In this document: positions 15,932-23,370 of the stretch, piece after piece | Numbering within the stretch: the stretch's first letter is position 1 | How the letters are laid out: the number at the start of each line of letters is the position of its first letter | Origin: an uncultured Collinsella sp. | GTDB lineage: Bacteria > Actinomycetota > Coriobacteriia > Coriobacteriales > Coriobacteriaceae | Length of the DNA stretch: 35,661 nucleotides | Reading direction: 5' to 3' | Assembly: GCA_902464645.1 (NCBI GenBank) | Contig: CABQKL010000007.1 | Location: 1-35,661, forward strand | Translations under genes and position numbers: made by a program | The notes under the pieces: model-generated | Seen by the model: only the letters and a program-made list of their open reading frames with translations | Database searches by the model: none | What the model was told of the DNA's origin: nothing

Positions 15932-16309
15932 CTAGCGGCCGCTAAACAGACGGCCGAAGAAGTTGACGATCCCGTTCTCGCCGTCGCGGATCTGGCCAAT
16001 CACGGCGCCGATCAGCACAAAGAAAGCGATGACGAGCGTATCCCACAGGCCGAGCGTGAGCACCAGCACGGCGAGCACAAAACCAGCGACGGCTCCAAGC
16101 GTGGTGTTGGGATGACGGACGGCATAGCTCCAGATGGCTGCCCCCGTACCCTTGATGAGACCCATGGCCTCATCAAAATCATCGGCGACCGCGTCATGTG
16201 ACTCGGTACCCTCCACCTTAGGATCGACGACCTCGCCTGCCGGCGCGGCGCTCTGATCGATAGTCAGGCGCGGGGTGCGGACGGTCTTGTCTTGATTGGT
16301 ATCACTCAC
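15932..16309 (-). CDS. DUF2273 small membrane protein
   Basis: 125 residues: a hydrophilic N-terminal part of about 65 residues, then two hydrophobic helices (LGAVAGFVLAVLVLTLGLWD and LVIAFFVLIGAVIGQI) and a short basic end (FFGRLFSGR). DUF2273 proteins sit with Asp23 and AmaP in many Gram-positive genomes and probably help anchor Asp23. The start is a GTG with GGAGG six bases upstream; it overlaps the amaP stop by eight bases, so translation is coupled. Longer frames on this strand run antisense-free through amaP in another phase and are not real. Confidence 0.85.
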   Translation of the reverse strand: MSDTNQDKTVRTPRLTIDQSAAPAGEVVDPKVEGTESHDAVADDFDEAMGLIKGTGAAIWSYAVRHPNTTLGAVAGFVLAVLVLTLGLWDTLVIAFFVLIGAVIGQIRDGENGIVNFFGRLFSGR

Positions 16310-16847
16310 CGGAAACCTCCACGGTCTGGACGGTAGTCTTGGACGGCAAAAAACGAACGCGCGCAGTCGTGCCCGGCGTGCCGAGCATAGTGTCGCAGGC
16401 CTCCTCGATACGTTGCTGCATCGCGATAGCTTGGGAGGCCACATCCCGGTCGTCGAGCGCGATGGCGTCGACCTTAAAACGGACGTGCGATTCGTCGGAG
16501 CCCTGCACGCGCGCCTCGACATGCTCGATCATCACTCGGTCGTCGCGCTCTGCCGCGGTACGAGCACACGAGGAGAGGGCAGCGAGCGTGACCTCGATAT
16601 TGCGCTCCCCCGCCGGATGCACGCAGGACGGCTCGCGACGAGCAAACATCAGGCGGAAGAAACCCACGAGCACGCCGAGCGCCACGACACCGCCGCACGC
16701 CGTAACAACGATGCGAGGCGGCGGATCGCGCATCAACAGCATAAAGCGATAGGTATATGGCCCCCAAAACTGGCAGACTAACGTACCCAGCGCCACGACG
16801 GCGGCGGCAAGATACACGATCGCCAGGGCTCGTTTGAGCACGCGCAT
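16302..16847 (-). CDS. amaP: Alkaline shock response membrane anchor protein AmaP
   Basis: 181 residues with two N-terminal transmembrane helices (about 5-28 and 45-67) separated by a short loop, then a soluble domain of 110 residues similar to the AmaP C-terminus, with a HVEARVQG strand. In Staphylococcus AmaP tethers Asp23 to the membrane. The order amaP, DUF2273, asp23 supports the assignment, since the sequence itself is weakly conserved. ATG follows AAGGGAG by six bases. A good TATAAT lies 51 bp upstream of the start (16898-16903) but its -35 is poor. Confidence 0.82.
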   Translation of the reverse strand: MRVLKRALAIVYLAAAVVALGTLVCQFWGPYTYRFMLLMRDPPPRIVVTACGGVVALGVLVGFFRLMFARREPSCVHPAGERNIEVTLAALSSCARTAAERDDRVMIEHVEARVQGSDESHVRFKVDAIALDDRDVASQAIAMQQRIEEACDTMLGTPGTTARVRFLPSKTTVQTVEVSGE

Positions 16848-16900
16848 GCAGCGCTCCCTTCAAATCTCGATCCACAGAATGCAAAACGATTCGCATCATT

Positions 16901-16946
16901 ATAAAAGAGCCGGGTCCGGTGCCTCATTGCACGCGGATCCGGCTCA
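16901..16946 (-). terminator. Terminator of yebC
   Basis: Minus strand GAGCCGGATCCG and CGGACCCGGCTC pair with one mismatch around 15 bases and run into TTTTATAAT. The same TATAAT may serve as the -10 box of amaP. Confidence 0.75.
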
Positions 16947-17013
16947 TCTATTCCACGAGGCTTGCATGCTCGCTTCATTATGCCCAGATATGCACGGCTC
17001 AATCCGTGCGGGC

Positions 17014-17820
17014 CTACTCCTCCTCGAGGGCAGCGATGACCTCGTCGGTCATGTCCATGGTGCTGTAAACATCCTGGACGTCGTCGAGCTCCTCAAGACG
17101 GTCGATGAGGCGCTGAACCTTCTTGGCGTCGGCGCCGGAGACCTCGGTCGGGGTGGTCGGGACCATGGTGGTCTCGGAGCCCTTGACCTGGACGCCCTGC
17201 TCCTCGAGCGCCTTGGAGACAGCCATGACCTCGTTGGCGGTAGTCCAGACGATCCACTCCTCGCCGGCGTCCTCGTAGTCCTCGCCACCGGCCTCGGCGA
17301 TGGCCATCATGAACTCATCCTCGTCACCAGCAGCACCGTTGGCGATCATGGTCTCCTTCTTGGCGTTCTCGTCCAGGATCTCCTTGGCGACGACGATCTG
17401 ACCCTTGCGCTCAAACTGGAAGGCGACGGAGCCGGAGGTGCCCAGGTTGCCACCAGCGTGGGAGAAGGCGGAACGGACATCGGCGGCGGTGCGGTTGCGG
17501 TTGTCGGTCAGGCAGTCGACGTAGACGGCGACACCGGCGGGACCGTAGCCCTCGTACACGATGTTCTCGTAGACGGCGGCATCGGCACCCGAACCAAAGG
17601 CCTTATCGATAGCGGACTTGATCTTGTCCTTAGGCATGGACTGAGCCTTGGCCTTGGCAACGGCAGCGGCGAGGCTGGCGTTGTTCTCGGGCAGCGGGTC
17701 GCCGCCGAGACGGGCAGCAACGGTGATGTTGCGGCTGAGCTTGGAGAAGAGGGCGGAACGCTTGGCGTCCTGCGCGCCCTTACGATGCTTGGTTGTGGCC
17801 CACTTAGAGTGTCCGGACAT
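17014..17820 (-). CDS. yebC: YebC/PmpR family regulator (TACO1-type)
   Basis: 268 residues beginning MSGHSKWATTKHRKGAQDAK, the family hallmark, with the expected three-domain layout and the YEGYGPAGVAVYVDCLTDN block in the middle. Proteins of this family bind DNA in some species, and recent work places others at the ribosome where they relieve stalling at proline stretches. The highly acidic C-terminus ends EEE. ATG follows AGGAGACACGT. It usually sits near ruvCAB, but here it is between the stress cluster and a membrane protein gene, with its own terminator. Confidence 0.96.
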   Translation of the reverse strand: MSGHSKWATTKHRKGAQDAKRSALFSKLSRNITVAARLGGDPLPENNASLAAAVAKAKAQSMPKDKIKSAIDKAFGSGADAAVYENIVYEGYGPAGVAVYVDCLTDNRNRTAADVRSAFSHAGGNLGTSGSVAFQFERKGQIVVAKEILDENAKKETMIANGAAGDEDEFMMAIAEAGGEDYEDAGEEWIVWTTANEVMAVSKALEEQGVQVKGSETTMVPTTPTEVSGADAKKVQRLIDRLEELDDVQDVYSTMDMTDEVIAALEEE

Positions 17821-17991
17821 ACGTGTCTCCTATCGGTTTCGACCTAAAGCCCAGCGCGAATGCTCGGGCAATATAAACAAACGTCGTTATGATATACCTA
17901 CCGGCCTGCAAGATAAACCCCAAAATGAAGGCGTCGTGATGATGCAGCCCCTTGGCACAAAGCAGCCTGACCCCAATGCGCCAATCTTTGG

Positions 17992-20175
17992 TTAGGTCCA
18001 CAGGCGGTCGCTGCGGGTGATCGTGGCGCCGATGGCGAAAGGCATGCATGCAATGACCGGGTACAGGTAGCGCATGTAGGTCGACCCATTACATGGACCA
18101 ATCAGGCACACAGCGAGCACACCCAGCAGCGGTATCCAGATGGCCAGCGCGCGCCACGAATGGCGGCGCAACAGGTAGACCACCACGACGATCATGATCC
18201 ACACGTAGGTGGCCGAGCTCATGGTGAGCGAGATAAACGGAATGCGCTGCACCGCCACGCGGTACAGGTTAATCAGGTGGTCGCACCAGCGCACGGCTTT
18301 GCTGTCGACCGGATGGAAGTCGAAGTACTTAAGGTTATCGGGCTTCGCCATGATCTCGGCACTGCGCGCTGTGCTGTAGACCCATGCGTCGCGAGCGCTC
18401 GGATAAAAATACCCATAGTAGTTATTGATGAGCGCCGAGATATAGCACCCGGGGTCCTTTTTGAACATCTGGGCCCACACCTCAAAATAGGCCTTGATGT
18501 CCTCCTGCGAGGCGTACTCGTTAAAGCAATTTTTGACGGCGTCCGACTTATCCGGGTTGTAACGGCGGCCCAGATTCTCGTACTTGAGCACACGGTCGAT
18601 CACGGCACGCTCTTCGTCGGTCACCAAGCCGTCGCAAGGAGCTTCCTCAATCGTGCCATCGTCTTTGACCTTGGGGTTAACGCCCGAATTAAGGCCGTCG
18701 TGCTTTTGGACGAAGCGCGCCGTCTGCTGAAACGGAATCGAGAGGATCTCGCGCTTGGAGCCCGGCGTGATATCGTGCGCCGGCATAAAGACCTTGGTGA
18801 AATACATGTTGGAGACAAGGCAGAGCGCAAGCACTGCGAGCACGCCGACCCAGCGGAAGCGTGGCGTGGCGTACGAGGGCGTGACGCCAGCCTGCTTGGC
18901 AACGCGACGGGCCGCATGTGCGTCCCAAGCGCAAAACGCCGCCGCGATTACGCATGCCGCCAGGGGAAACACCAAGCCGCCGTTGCGCAAAAACGTGGAA
19001 CCCATGGCACCCAGCACGAGCAACAGCCAGTCGTGGCGTGCAAAGAGCACAGGCGCCTGTTCGCCCGCGCGCTCGGCATTGGCATCGCGACGGGGCAGGC
19101 CACATGCCACGAGCTTGACGGTCTGAACGAGCAGCACCAAAAACGCATCGGCAAACAGTACGTCTTTGGTCAGCAGCGCCGCATAGTTGGAGAACATCGG
19201 CATAAACGCAAAGAACAGCAAGATGACGCCACGGACCGGCAGGCTCACGCCCAGCTTGCGCAGCGAAGATATGGAATAGGCCATGCAGGCGGCCGTGATG
19301 ACAAATTGGGCACAGGTGTAGATGGCAAGGCCCGCATTGGCGCTGCTGAATAGCGAAAGCCCCAGTTGCACACATGAGCCGATGATGGCCGTGTGCACCA
19401 CCGGATGATGGCCGTTGAGCAGCACGTTGGGGTTAAGCAGGCGTAGGTAATCGCTCGTGCCGTTGGGGTAGTTGAACCATTGGCGGATCTGCGCGCCCGT
19501 ATCTCCCATAAAGAGGCCGGGCAGCGAGGCGATAAGCGTGGGCGCCCAGACAATCATGAGCACAAGAAACGGCCCGACAAAGGGATGGACCGAGAGCACG
19601 GCGTGGGCAACACGCCACACGCGGCCAAAGTGGGTCTCCGAAAACGGAATGCGGCGGGAGCTCAACCAATCCAAAAACTCAAAAGCCAGATAGAAGGCCA
19701 CAATCGCCAGAAGCATCCAGCCCGCGCCGCCAATCCAGGCGCAGATAACACGTGCCTTGTCGCCCAGCACAATCTCTGCCGAATCGGTAAGGTCGTAGCT
19801 ACGGCCGAACACCATGCAAACGGCAAAGAACAGCGATGGCAGCACGACCGACGGGCGCCAAGCGTCACCGCGGCCAAAGAACACATAGCGAAACGGCAGC
19901 GTGAGCAAGCAGGCAAGCGCGAGCAGCATCACTGCGTCGGTATGGCCGGCAAACGAGAGAAGTACCTCGTAGCACACGTAGAGCGTGCCCGTCGCCTTGG
20001 GGTCGATCGCCAGGACCGCATTGCTCGACACCGGGGCGGGATCGATGGAAAACGCCGTAGTCGCCAGCAGGGCGAGCAAAAATGCGATGAGCGTCTGCTT
20101 GGCGGGATAGCGCTTAAACCAAACGATGCGGGCGGCGTCGCGCGCAGCCGTTGCGGAGAGGTCGGAATCCTTCAC
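17992..20175 (-). CDS. Large polytopic membrane protein, DUF6020-like
   Basis: 727 residues with about 13 hydrophobic helices and a soluble loop of about 130 residues near 490-620 (rich in YNPDKSDAVKN-like and YYGYFYPSARDAWVY sequence). The layout, with a GDTGAQIRQWFNYP loop and NGHHPVVHT segment after the first helices, resembles the DUF6020 / GT-C-type glycosyltransferase membrane proteins common in Coriobacteriia; in GT-C enzymes an acidic first loop binds the lipid-linked sugar donor. Catalysis is not proven here. Start is GTG with AAAGG 12 bases upstream. It lies downstream of lgt, separated by two REP-like hairpins. Confidence 0.75.
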   Translation of the reverse strand: MKDSDLSATAARDAARIVWFKRYPAKQTLIAFLLALLATTAFSIDPAPVSSNAVLAIDPKATGTLYVCYEVLLSFAGHTDAVMLLALACLLTLPFRYVFFGRGDAWRPSVVLPSLFFAVCMVFGRSYDLTDSAEIVLGDKARVICAWIGGAGWMLLAIVAFYLAFEFLDWLSSRRIPFSETHFGRVWRVAHAVLSVHPFVGPFLVLMIVWAPTLIASLPGLFMGDTGAQIRQWFNYPNGTSDYLRLLNPNVLLNGHHPVVHTAIIGSCVQLGLSLFSSANAGLAIYTCAQFVITAACMAYSISSLRKLGVSLPVRGVILLFFAFMPMFSNYAALLTKDVLFADAFLVLLVQTVKLVACGLPRRDANAERAGEQAPVLFARHDWLLLVLGAMGSTFLRNGGLVFPLAACVIAAAFCAWDAHAARRVAKQAGVTPSYATPRFRWVGVLAVLALCLVSNMYFTKVFMPAHDITPGSKREILSIPFQQTARFVQKHDGLNSGVNPKVKDDGTIEEAPCDGLVTDEERAVIDRVLKYENLGRRYNPDKSDAVKNCFNEYASQEDIKAYFEVWAQMFKKDPGCYISALINNYYGYFYPSARDAWVYSTARSAEIMAKPDNLKYFDFHPVDSKAVRWCDHLINLYRVAVQRIPFISLTMSSATYVWIMIVVVVYLLRRHSWRALAIWIPLLGVLAVCLIGPCNGSTYMRYLYPVIACMPFAIGATITRSDRLWT

Positions 20176-20195
20176 AGTCCGAATAGCCTTTCTAG

Positions 20196-20240
20196 AAACC
20201 TGCCAAAAAGGGACAGGTTTATTTTGGCAGGTTTTATCTG
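20196..20240 (+). repeat. REP-like hairpin with GGGACAGG loop
   Basis: AAACCTGCCAAAA (20196-20208) and TTTTGGCAGGTTT (20222-20234) pair perfectly around a loop carrying GGGACAGG. A near copy in the opposite orientation lies at 15326-15367, including the trailing TATCTG. Confidence 0.7.
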
Positions 20241-20277
20241 GGGAAACGTTACGGTTCTGTCATCGTTGCCCGGCAAA

Positions 20278-20312
20278 ACCACCACAAAGGTGCCTGTCCC
20301 CCTTGTGGTGGT
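20278..20312. repeat. REP-like hairpin with TGCCTGTCCC loop
   Basis: ACCACCACAAAGG and CCTTGTGGTGGT-type arms pair around TGCCTGTCC. The loop is the complement of the GGGACAGG seen at 20211. It lies 10 bp from the lgt stop and may also end lgt transcription, although no T-run follows. Confidence 0.65.
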
Positions 20313-20321
20313 ATGTAGTGG

Positions 20322-21143
20322 CTAGGCGTCGAGGTAGATGCGCTGGGGACGGTTGCGGCGGAGGGCAAAGATGACAAGCGCCAGGCCCGCAATCACGAGT
20401 GGCAGACTCAACAGCTGACCCATGGTGATGACGCCGCCCAGCAGATAGCCCAGCTGGGCATCGGGCACGCGCACAAACTCAATGAGGAAACGGACGATGC
20501 CGTAGCCCATCACAAAGACGCCCATAAACGTGCCCTGGGGCAGCAGCGGTTTTTTGCGGCTGAGCACCTGCAAGATGCAAAAGAGCACAATGCCCTCGAG
20601 AAATGCCTCGTAGAGCTGGGAGGGATGGCGCGGCATATCGCCCGCGGTGCCGCCAAAGATCACGCCCCAGGGCAGATCGGTCGGCTTGCCCCACAGCTCG
20701 CCGTTGACAAAGTTGGCACAGCGCCCCAGGCACAGGGCCAGCGGAGCACCGATGACCGCGAGGTCTGCCAAAGTCCAAGCGTCGAGCTTGTACATGCGGC
20801 ACACGAGCACGCCGCCGATGATGCCGCCCACCAGGCCGCCGTGGAAACTCATGCCGCCCTCGTTGGTGGCAAAGATCTCGAGCGGATGCGCCCAGTAGTA
20901 GCCGTCACCGTAAAAGATGACGTAGAACAAACGGGCGCCGATGATAAGGCCAAAGACCACACCGACCACGACGCTCGTCAGGTCGTCGACCGTAATGTCG
21001 AAACCCCAACGGCGCTGTGTGCGGTACATGACGACCGCCGTGAGCAGAGCTCCGACCACATAGGCCAAGCCGTACCAGTAAATGGTGATGGGCCCCGCCG
21101 AAATCGCGACAGGATCAAGCATATGGTACAAGTCGTTGAGCAT
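20322..21143 (-). CDS. lgt: Prolipoprotein diacylglyceryl transferase
   Basis: 273 residues, seven predicted helices. It transfers diacylglycerol from phosphatidylglycerol to the lipobox cysteine of prolipoproteins. Signature blocks are present: GARLFYVIFYG, MSFHGGLVGG and GRCANFVNGELWGKPT, the last containing the catalytic-loop Arg and Asn-Glu of the family signature. The ATG at 21141-21143 follows AGGAGGG by six bases; a longer frame has no binding site. It is the last of a run with coaX, dCMP deaminase and a NifU-type gene, in the same direction. Confidence 0.97.
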   Translation of the reverse strand: MLNDLYHMLDPVAISAGPITIYWYGLAYVVGALLTAVVMYRTQRRWGFDITVDDLTSVVVGVVFGLIIGARLFYVIFYGDGYYWAHPLEIFATNEGGMSFHGGLVGGIIGGVLVCRMYKLDAWTLADLAVIGAPLALCLGRCANFVNGELWGKPTDLPWGVIFGGTAGDMPRHPSQLYEAFLEGIVLFCILQVLSRKKPLLPQGTFMGVFVMGYGIVRFLIEFVRVPDAQLGYLLGGVITMGQLLSLPLVIAGLALVIFALRRNRPQRIYLDA

Positions 21144-21252
21144 GTCGACCCTCCTACTCCCTACATACAAATGCGGCCGCGGGCCTTGCGCTCGCAGCCG
21201 CATATTTGGGCGTAACGTCTATGCGGAGTACGCCGTCCGCAGCTTTCGCATC

Positions 21253-21531
21253 TTAGAACGGCGCGTACTCGTCGTACAGGTCCTCGGTCTCGCCGGAGGC
21301 ATTGACCTGCTCGACACGGGTAACGCCGGGTACGTGCTCCTTGAGGATACGCTCGATACCCATGGACAGGGTCAGTGCGCTCATAGGGCAGCCGGCGCAG
21401 GCACCCTGCAGTTCCAGCTGGACGACGCCCTCGTCGTCGACGCCCACATACTCCATATCGCCGCCGTCAGCCTGCAGGTTGGGGCGGATCTCCTCAAGAA
21501 CCTTCTTAAGCAGCTCTTCGTTAACAGCCAC
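21253..21531 (-). CDS. NifU C-terminal-domain iron-sulfur scaffold protein
   Basis: 92 residues, consisting only of the NifU C-terminal (Nfu-type) domain. The CxxC motif is Cys45-x-x-Cys48 in GACAGCPMS, which in homologues holds a [4Fe-4S] cluster for transfer to target enzymes. N-terminal PNLQADGGDMEYV is diagnostic. Start is GTG with AAAGGAG six bases upstream. Many iron-sulfur enzymes are likely clients, including the dehydratase activase encoded in this window. Confidence 0.95.
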   Translation of the reverse strand: MAVNEELLKKVLEEIRPNLQADGGDMEYVGVDDEGVVQLELQGACAGCPMSALTLSMGIERILKEHVPGVTRVEQVNASGETEDLYDEYAPF

Positions 21532-21642
21532 AGGGGCTCCTTTCTCACAATAACGCGGGCGCGCCCGCGGACAGAGCTATGTTACTACAGCCGTGTACCC
21601 GCTCACGAGCCGTCCATGCGCGCAGACACGACTTTCACGAGC

Positions 21643-21654
21643 AGTCAATTTGGG
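21643..21654 (-). repeat. Intergenic motif CCCAAATTGACT, copy 2
   Basis: A 12-base match to the motif at 709-723 and 23234-23248, here between the dCMP deaminase and NifU genes. No promoter -10 at correct spacing follows. Confidence 0.35.
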
Positions 21655-21705
21655 GCGGGCTATTTAGCTGCTTTTGCCGGCGGCCGGCGCTAGCACACGC
21701 TGCCG

Positions 21706-22230
21706 CTACTGCTGAGTTTGTCCCCCGGTACCAATCTGGACATCGACGATGACCTGGCGGTAGCTGATGCCGCAGGAGTCGAGAATGCGACGGCTGATAC
21801 GGCCATCGTCGGTGTCGGCGTACTTATTGTCCAGGTAGACAACCTCGCCCACACCTACCTGCGCCAGGATCTTGGCGCAGTCATGACACGGGAACAGCGT
21901 GACGTAGACCGTGGAACCCTCAAGGTCTTTGAGCGAGCCGCGGTAGTTGAGCACGGCGTTGGCCTCGGCATGGACTACGTAGTTGTGCTTGTCCTGTAGC
22001 GGGTCATCACTCGTGCCCCACGGGAAAAAGTCGTCGTTGAGTGCCGAGGGCGTACCGTTGTAGCCCACCGAAAGGATGCGGTGGTTGGTGCTGGCGATGC
22101 ACGCGCCTACCTGCGTATTGGGATCCTTGCTGCGGCGCTGCGCGGCGATGGCTACGCTCATAAAGAACTCGTCCCAGCTAATAACGTCGCGGCGCTTGCC
22201 CGACGTGGTTTGATGAAGATCGTCCGACAT
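21706..22230 (-). CDS. dCMP deaminase family protein
   Basis: 174 residues of the cytidine/deoxycytidylate deaminase family. Zinc and proton-shuttle residues are His87 and Glu89 (HAEANAV), Cys115 and Cys118 (PCHDC). It probably converts dCMP to dUMP for dTMP synthesis. ATG at 22228-22230 has GGAGG eight bases upstream; a longer frame exists but lacks a site. It lies 87 bp downstream of coaX and may be co-transcribed. The same fold also occurs in the ComEB competence proteins, but no other competence gene is near. Confidence 0.94.
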   Translation of the reverse strand: MSDDLHQTTSGKRRDVISWDEFFMSVAIAAQRRSKDPNTQVGACIASTNHRILSVGYNGTPSALNDDFFPWGTSDDPLQDKHNYVVHAEANAVLNYRGSLKDLEGSTVYVTLFPCHDCAKILAQVGVGEVVYLDNKYADTDDGRISRRILDSCGISYRQVIVDVQIGTGGQTQQ

Positions 22231-22317
22231 GGCAGACACCTCCGAAATCGCAATAGTTTGACCCATTGTAGCAGGTGAAAGGTGGGGTTGTTTCCTCTCC
22301 CGCCGACGTCCTCGGCT

Positions 22318-23169
22318 TTATGCGCGACGAGGCTTTTGGTTGATGCGGTACAGCTCGGCGAGACCCCGCAGCGTCAGTGCGTCGTCTACCGTCAGGCTGT
22401 GGCCGACCAACGCAGCGAGCGCCTCGGCATCGTCGCCGGTAATGACGATGGGCACGATACCCTCCCCCGCCGCCTTGGTCGAGCGCATCTCGGCAAGCAC
22501 CATGTCGAGCATGCCGTCGATGCGGGCAACCTCGCCCAAGACCACGCCCGAACGCATGGCCTCGCGCGTGTTGCGACCGATCACATGCGTGGGTGCCGAG
22601 GGCTCGACCTGCGGCAGGCGCGCCGCAGCGGCCGAAAGCGAGCGGGCGCCAAGTGCCAAGCCCGGCGCGATGACGCCGCCGACAAAGGTTCCGTGCGCAT
22701 CGATGACCTCGATATTGGTCGTAGTGCCCAGGTCGATCACGATGCACGGAGAGCCGTAGACGGCACGGGCCGCCACGGCGTCGGCGATGCGGTCGGGACC
22801 GATCTCTGCTGGATCATCGTAGTGCACGGGCATGCCGGTCTTGAGACCCGGCCCCACGGTGAGCACGCGCCCCGTGCAGGTGCGGGAAAGCGCCGCCTTC
22901 CACGGGCGCTCGAGCGCCGGCACTACGCAGCTCAGCACGGCCGCCGTGGGCACGAGCGCGCCGGGCATGCCCGCATCGGCCGCCAGCGCGGCCATGACTT
23001 GAGCGAGACGCATACGCGCTTCGTCGGCCGTAATGCTCGACGGCGTCGTGATCTCGCACGTCGCAAGCGGGCATTCCTGCGCCGCGGCCGAATCCTCGGC
23101 AAACAGGCCAAAGCGAATGAATGTGTTGCCCACGTCGACCGTCAATATATATGCGCACCCATTAAGCAT
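22318..23169 (-). CDS. coaX: Type III pantothenate kinase
   Basis: 283 residues of the ASKHA-fold CoaX family, which phosphorylates pantothenate as the first step of CoA synthesis. Visible motifs are DVGNTFIRFG near residue 11, GPDRIADAV near 125, a DLGTTTNIEV strand near 148, GGVIAPGLALG near 165 and IGRNTREAMRSG near 198. The DLGTTTNIEV block differs from the usual DFGTATT pattern. ATG follows AAAGGAG by eight bases; a longer upstream frame crosses the divergent OPT promoter and is rejected. It is divergent from the OPT transporter. Confidence 0.94.
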   Translation of the reverse strand: MLNGCAYILTVDVGNTFIRFGLFAEDSAAAQECPLATCEITTPSSITADEARMRLAQVMAALAADAGMPGALVPTAAVLSCVVPALERPWKAALSRTCTGRVLTVGPGLKTGMPVHYDDPAEIGPDRIADAVAARAVYGSPCIVIDLGTTTNIEVIDAHGTFVGGVIAPGLALGARSLSAAAARLPQVEPSAPTHVIGRNTREAMRSGVVLGEVARIDGMLDMVLAEMRSTKAAGEGIVPIVITGDDAEALAALVGHSLTVDDALTLRGLAELYRINQKPRRA

Positions 23170-23233
23170 CGTCGGCGCTCCTTTCGTCTGCCCAGCAGTA
23201 TATCGCCTACCCAAACCAGCTAAAAAGCCCCAT

Positions 23234-23248
23234 CCCAAATTGACTACC
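23234..23248 (+). repeat. Intergenic motif CCCAAATTGACTACC, copy 3
   Basis: Identical in 15 bases to the motif at 709-723 (there on the minus strand). It lies in the coaX/OPT divergent region, 10 bp before a TATACT, too close for a standard promoter spacer. Confidence 0.4.
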
Positions 23249-23370
23249 TTGCGGCTATACTGATGCGCGGTCGTACGTGAGCTCACGCGTCGGCCCTTGG
23301 TAACCCGACTTCCCGCGCCGTATCCGTAGCGGCGCTCCCGGGGAAGCGGATATACGCAAAGGAGTTCTAT

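Noticed and set aside
17938..17995. Short plus-strand frame beginning MMQPLGTKQPD
   Set aside because: Only 18 codons, ends over the 3' end of the DUF6020-like gene, and has no convincing ribosome binding site.
15326..20312. Repeated hairpins as a CRISPR array
   Set aside because: The copies are thousands of bases apart, inverted relative to each other, and lack regular spacers or cas genes.
23240..23261. TTGACT and TATACT as a promoter of the OPT gene
   Set aside because: The spacer is only 10 bp; a functional promoter needs about 16-18.
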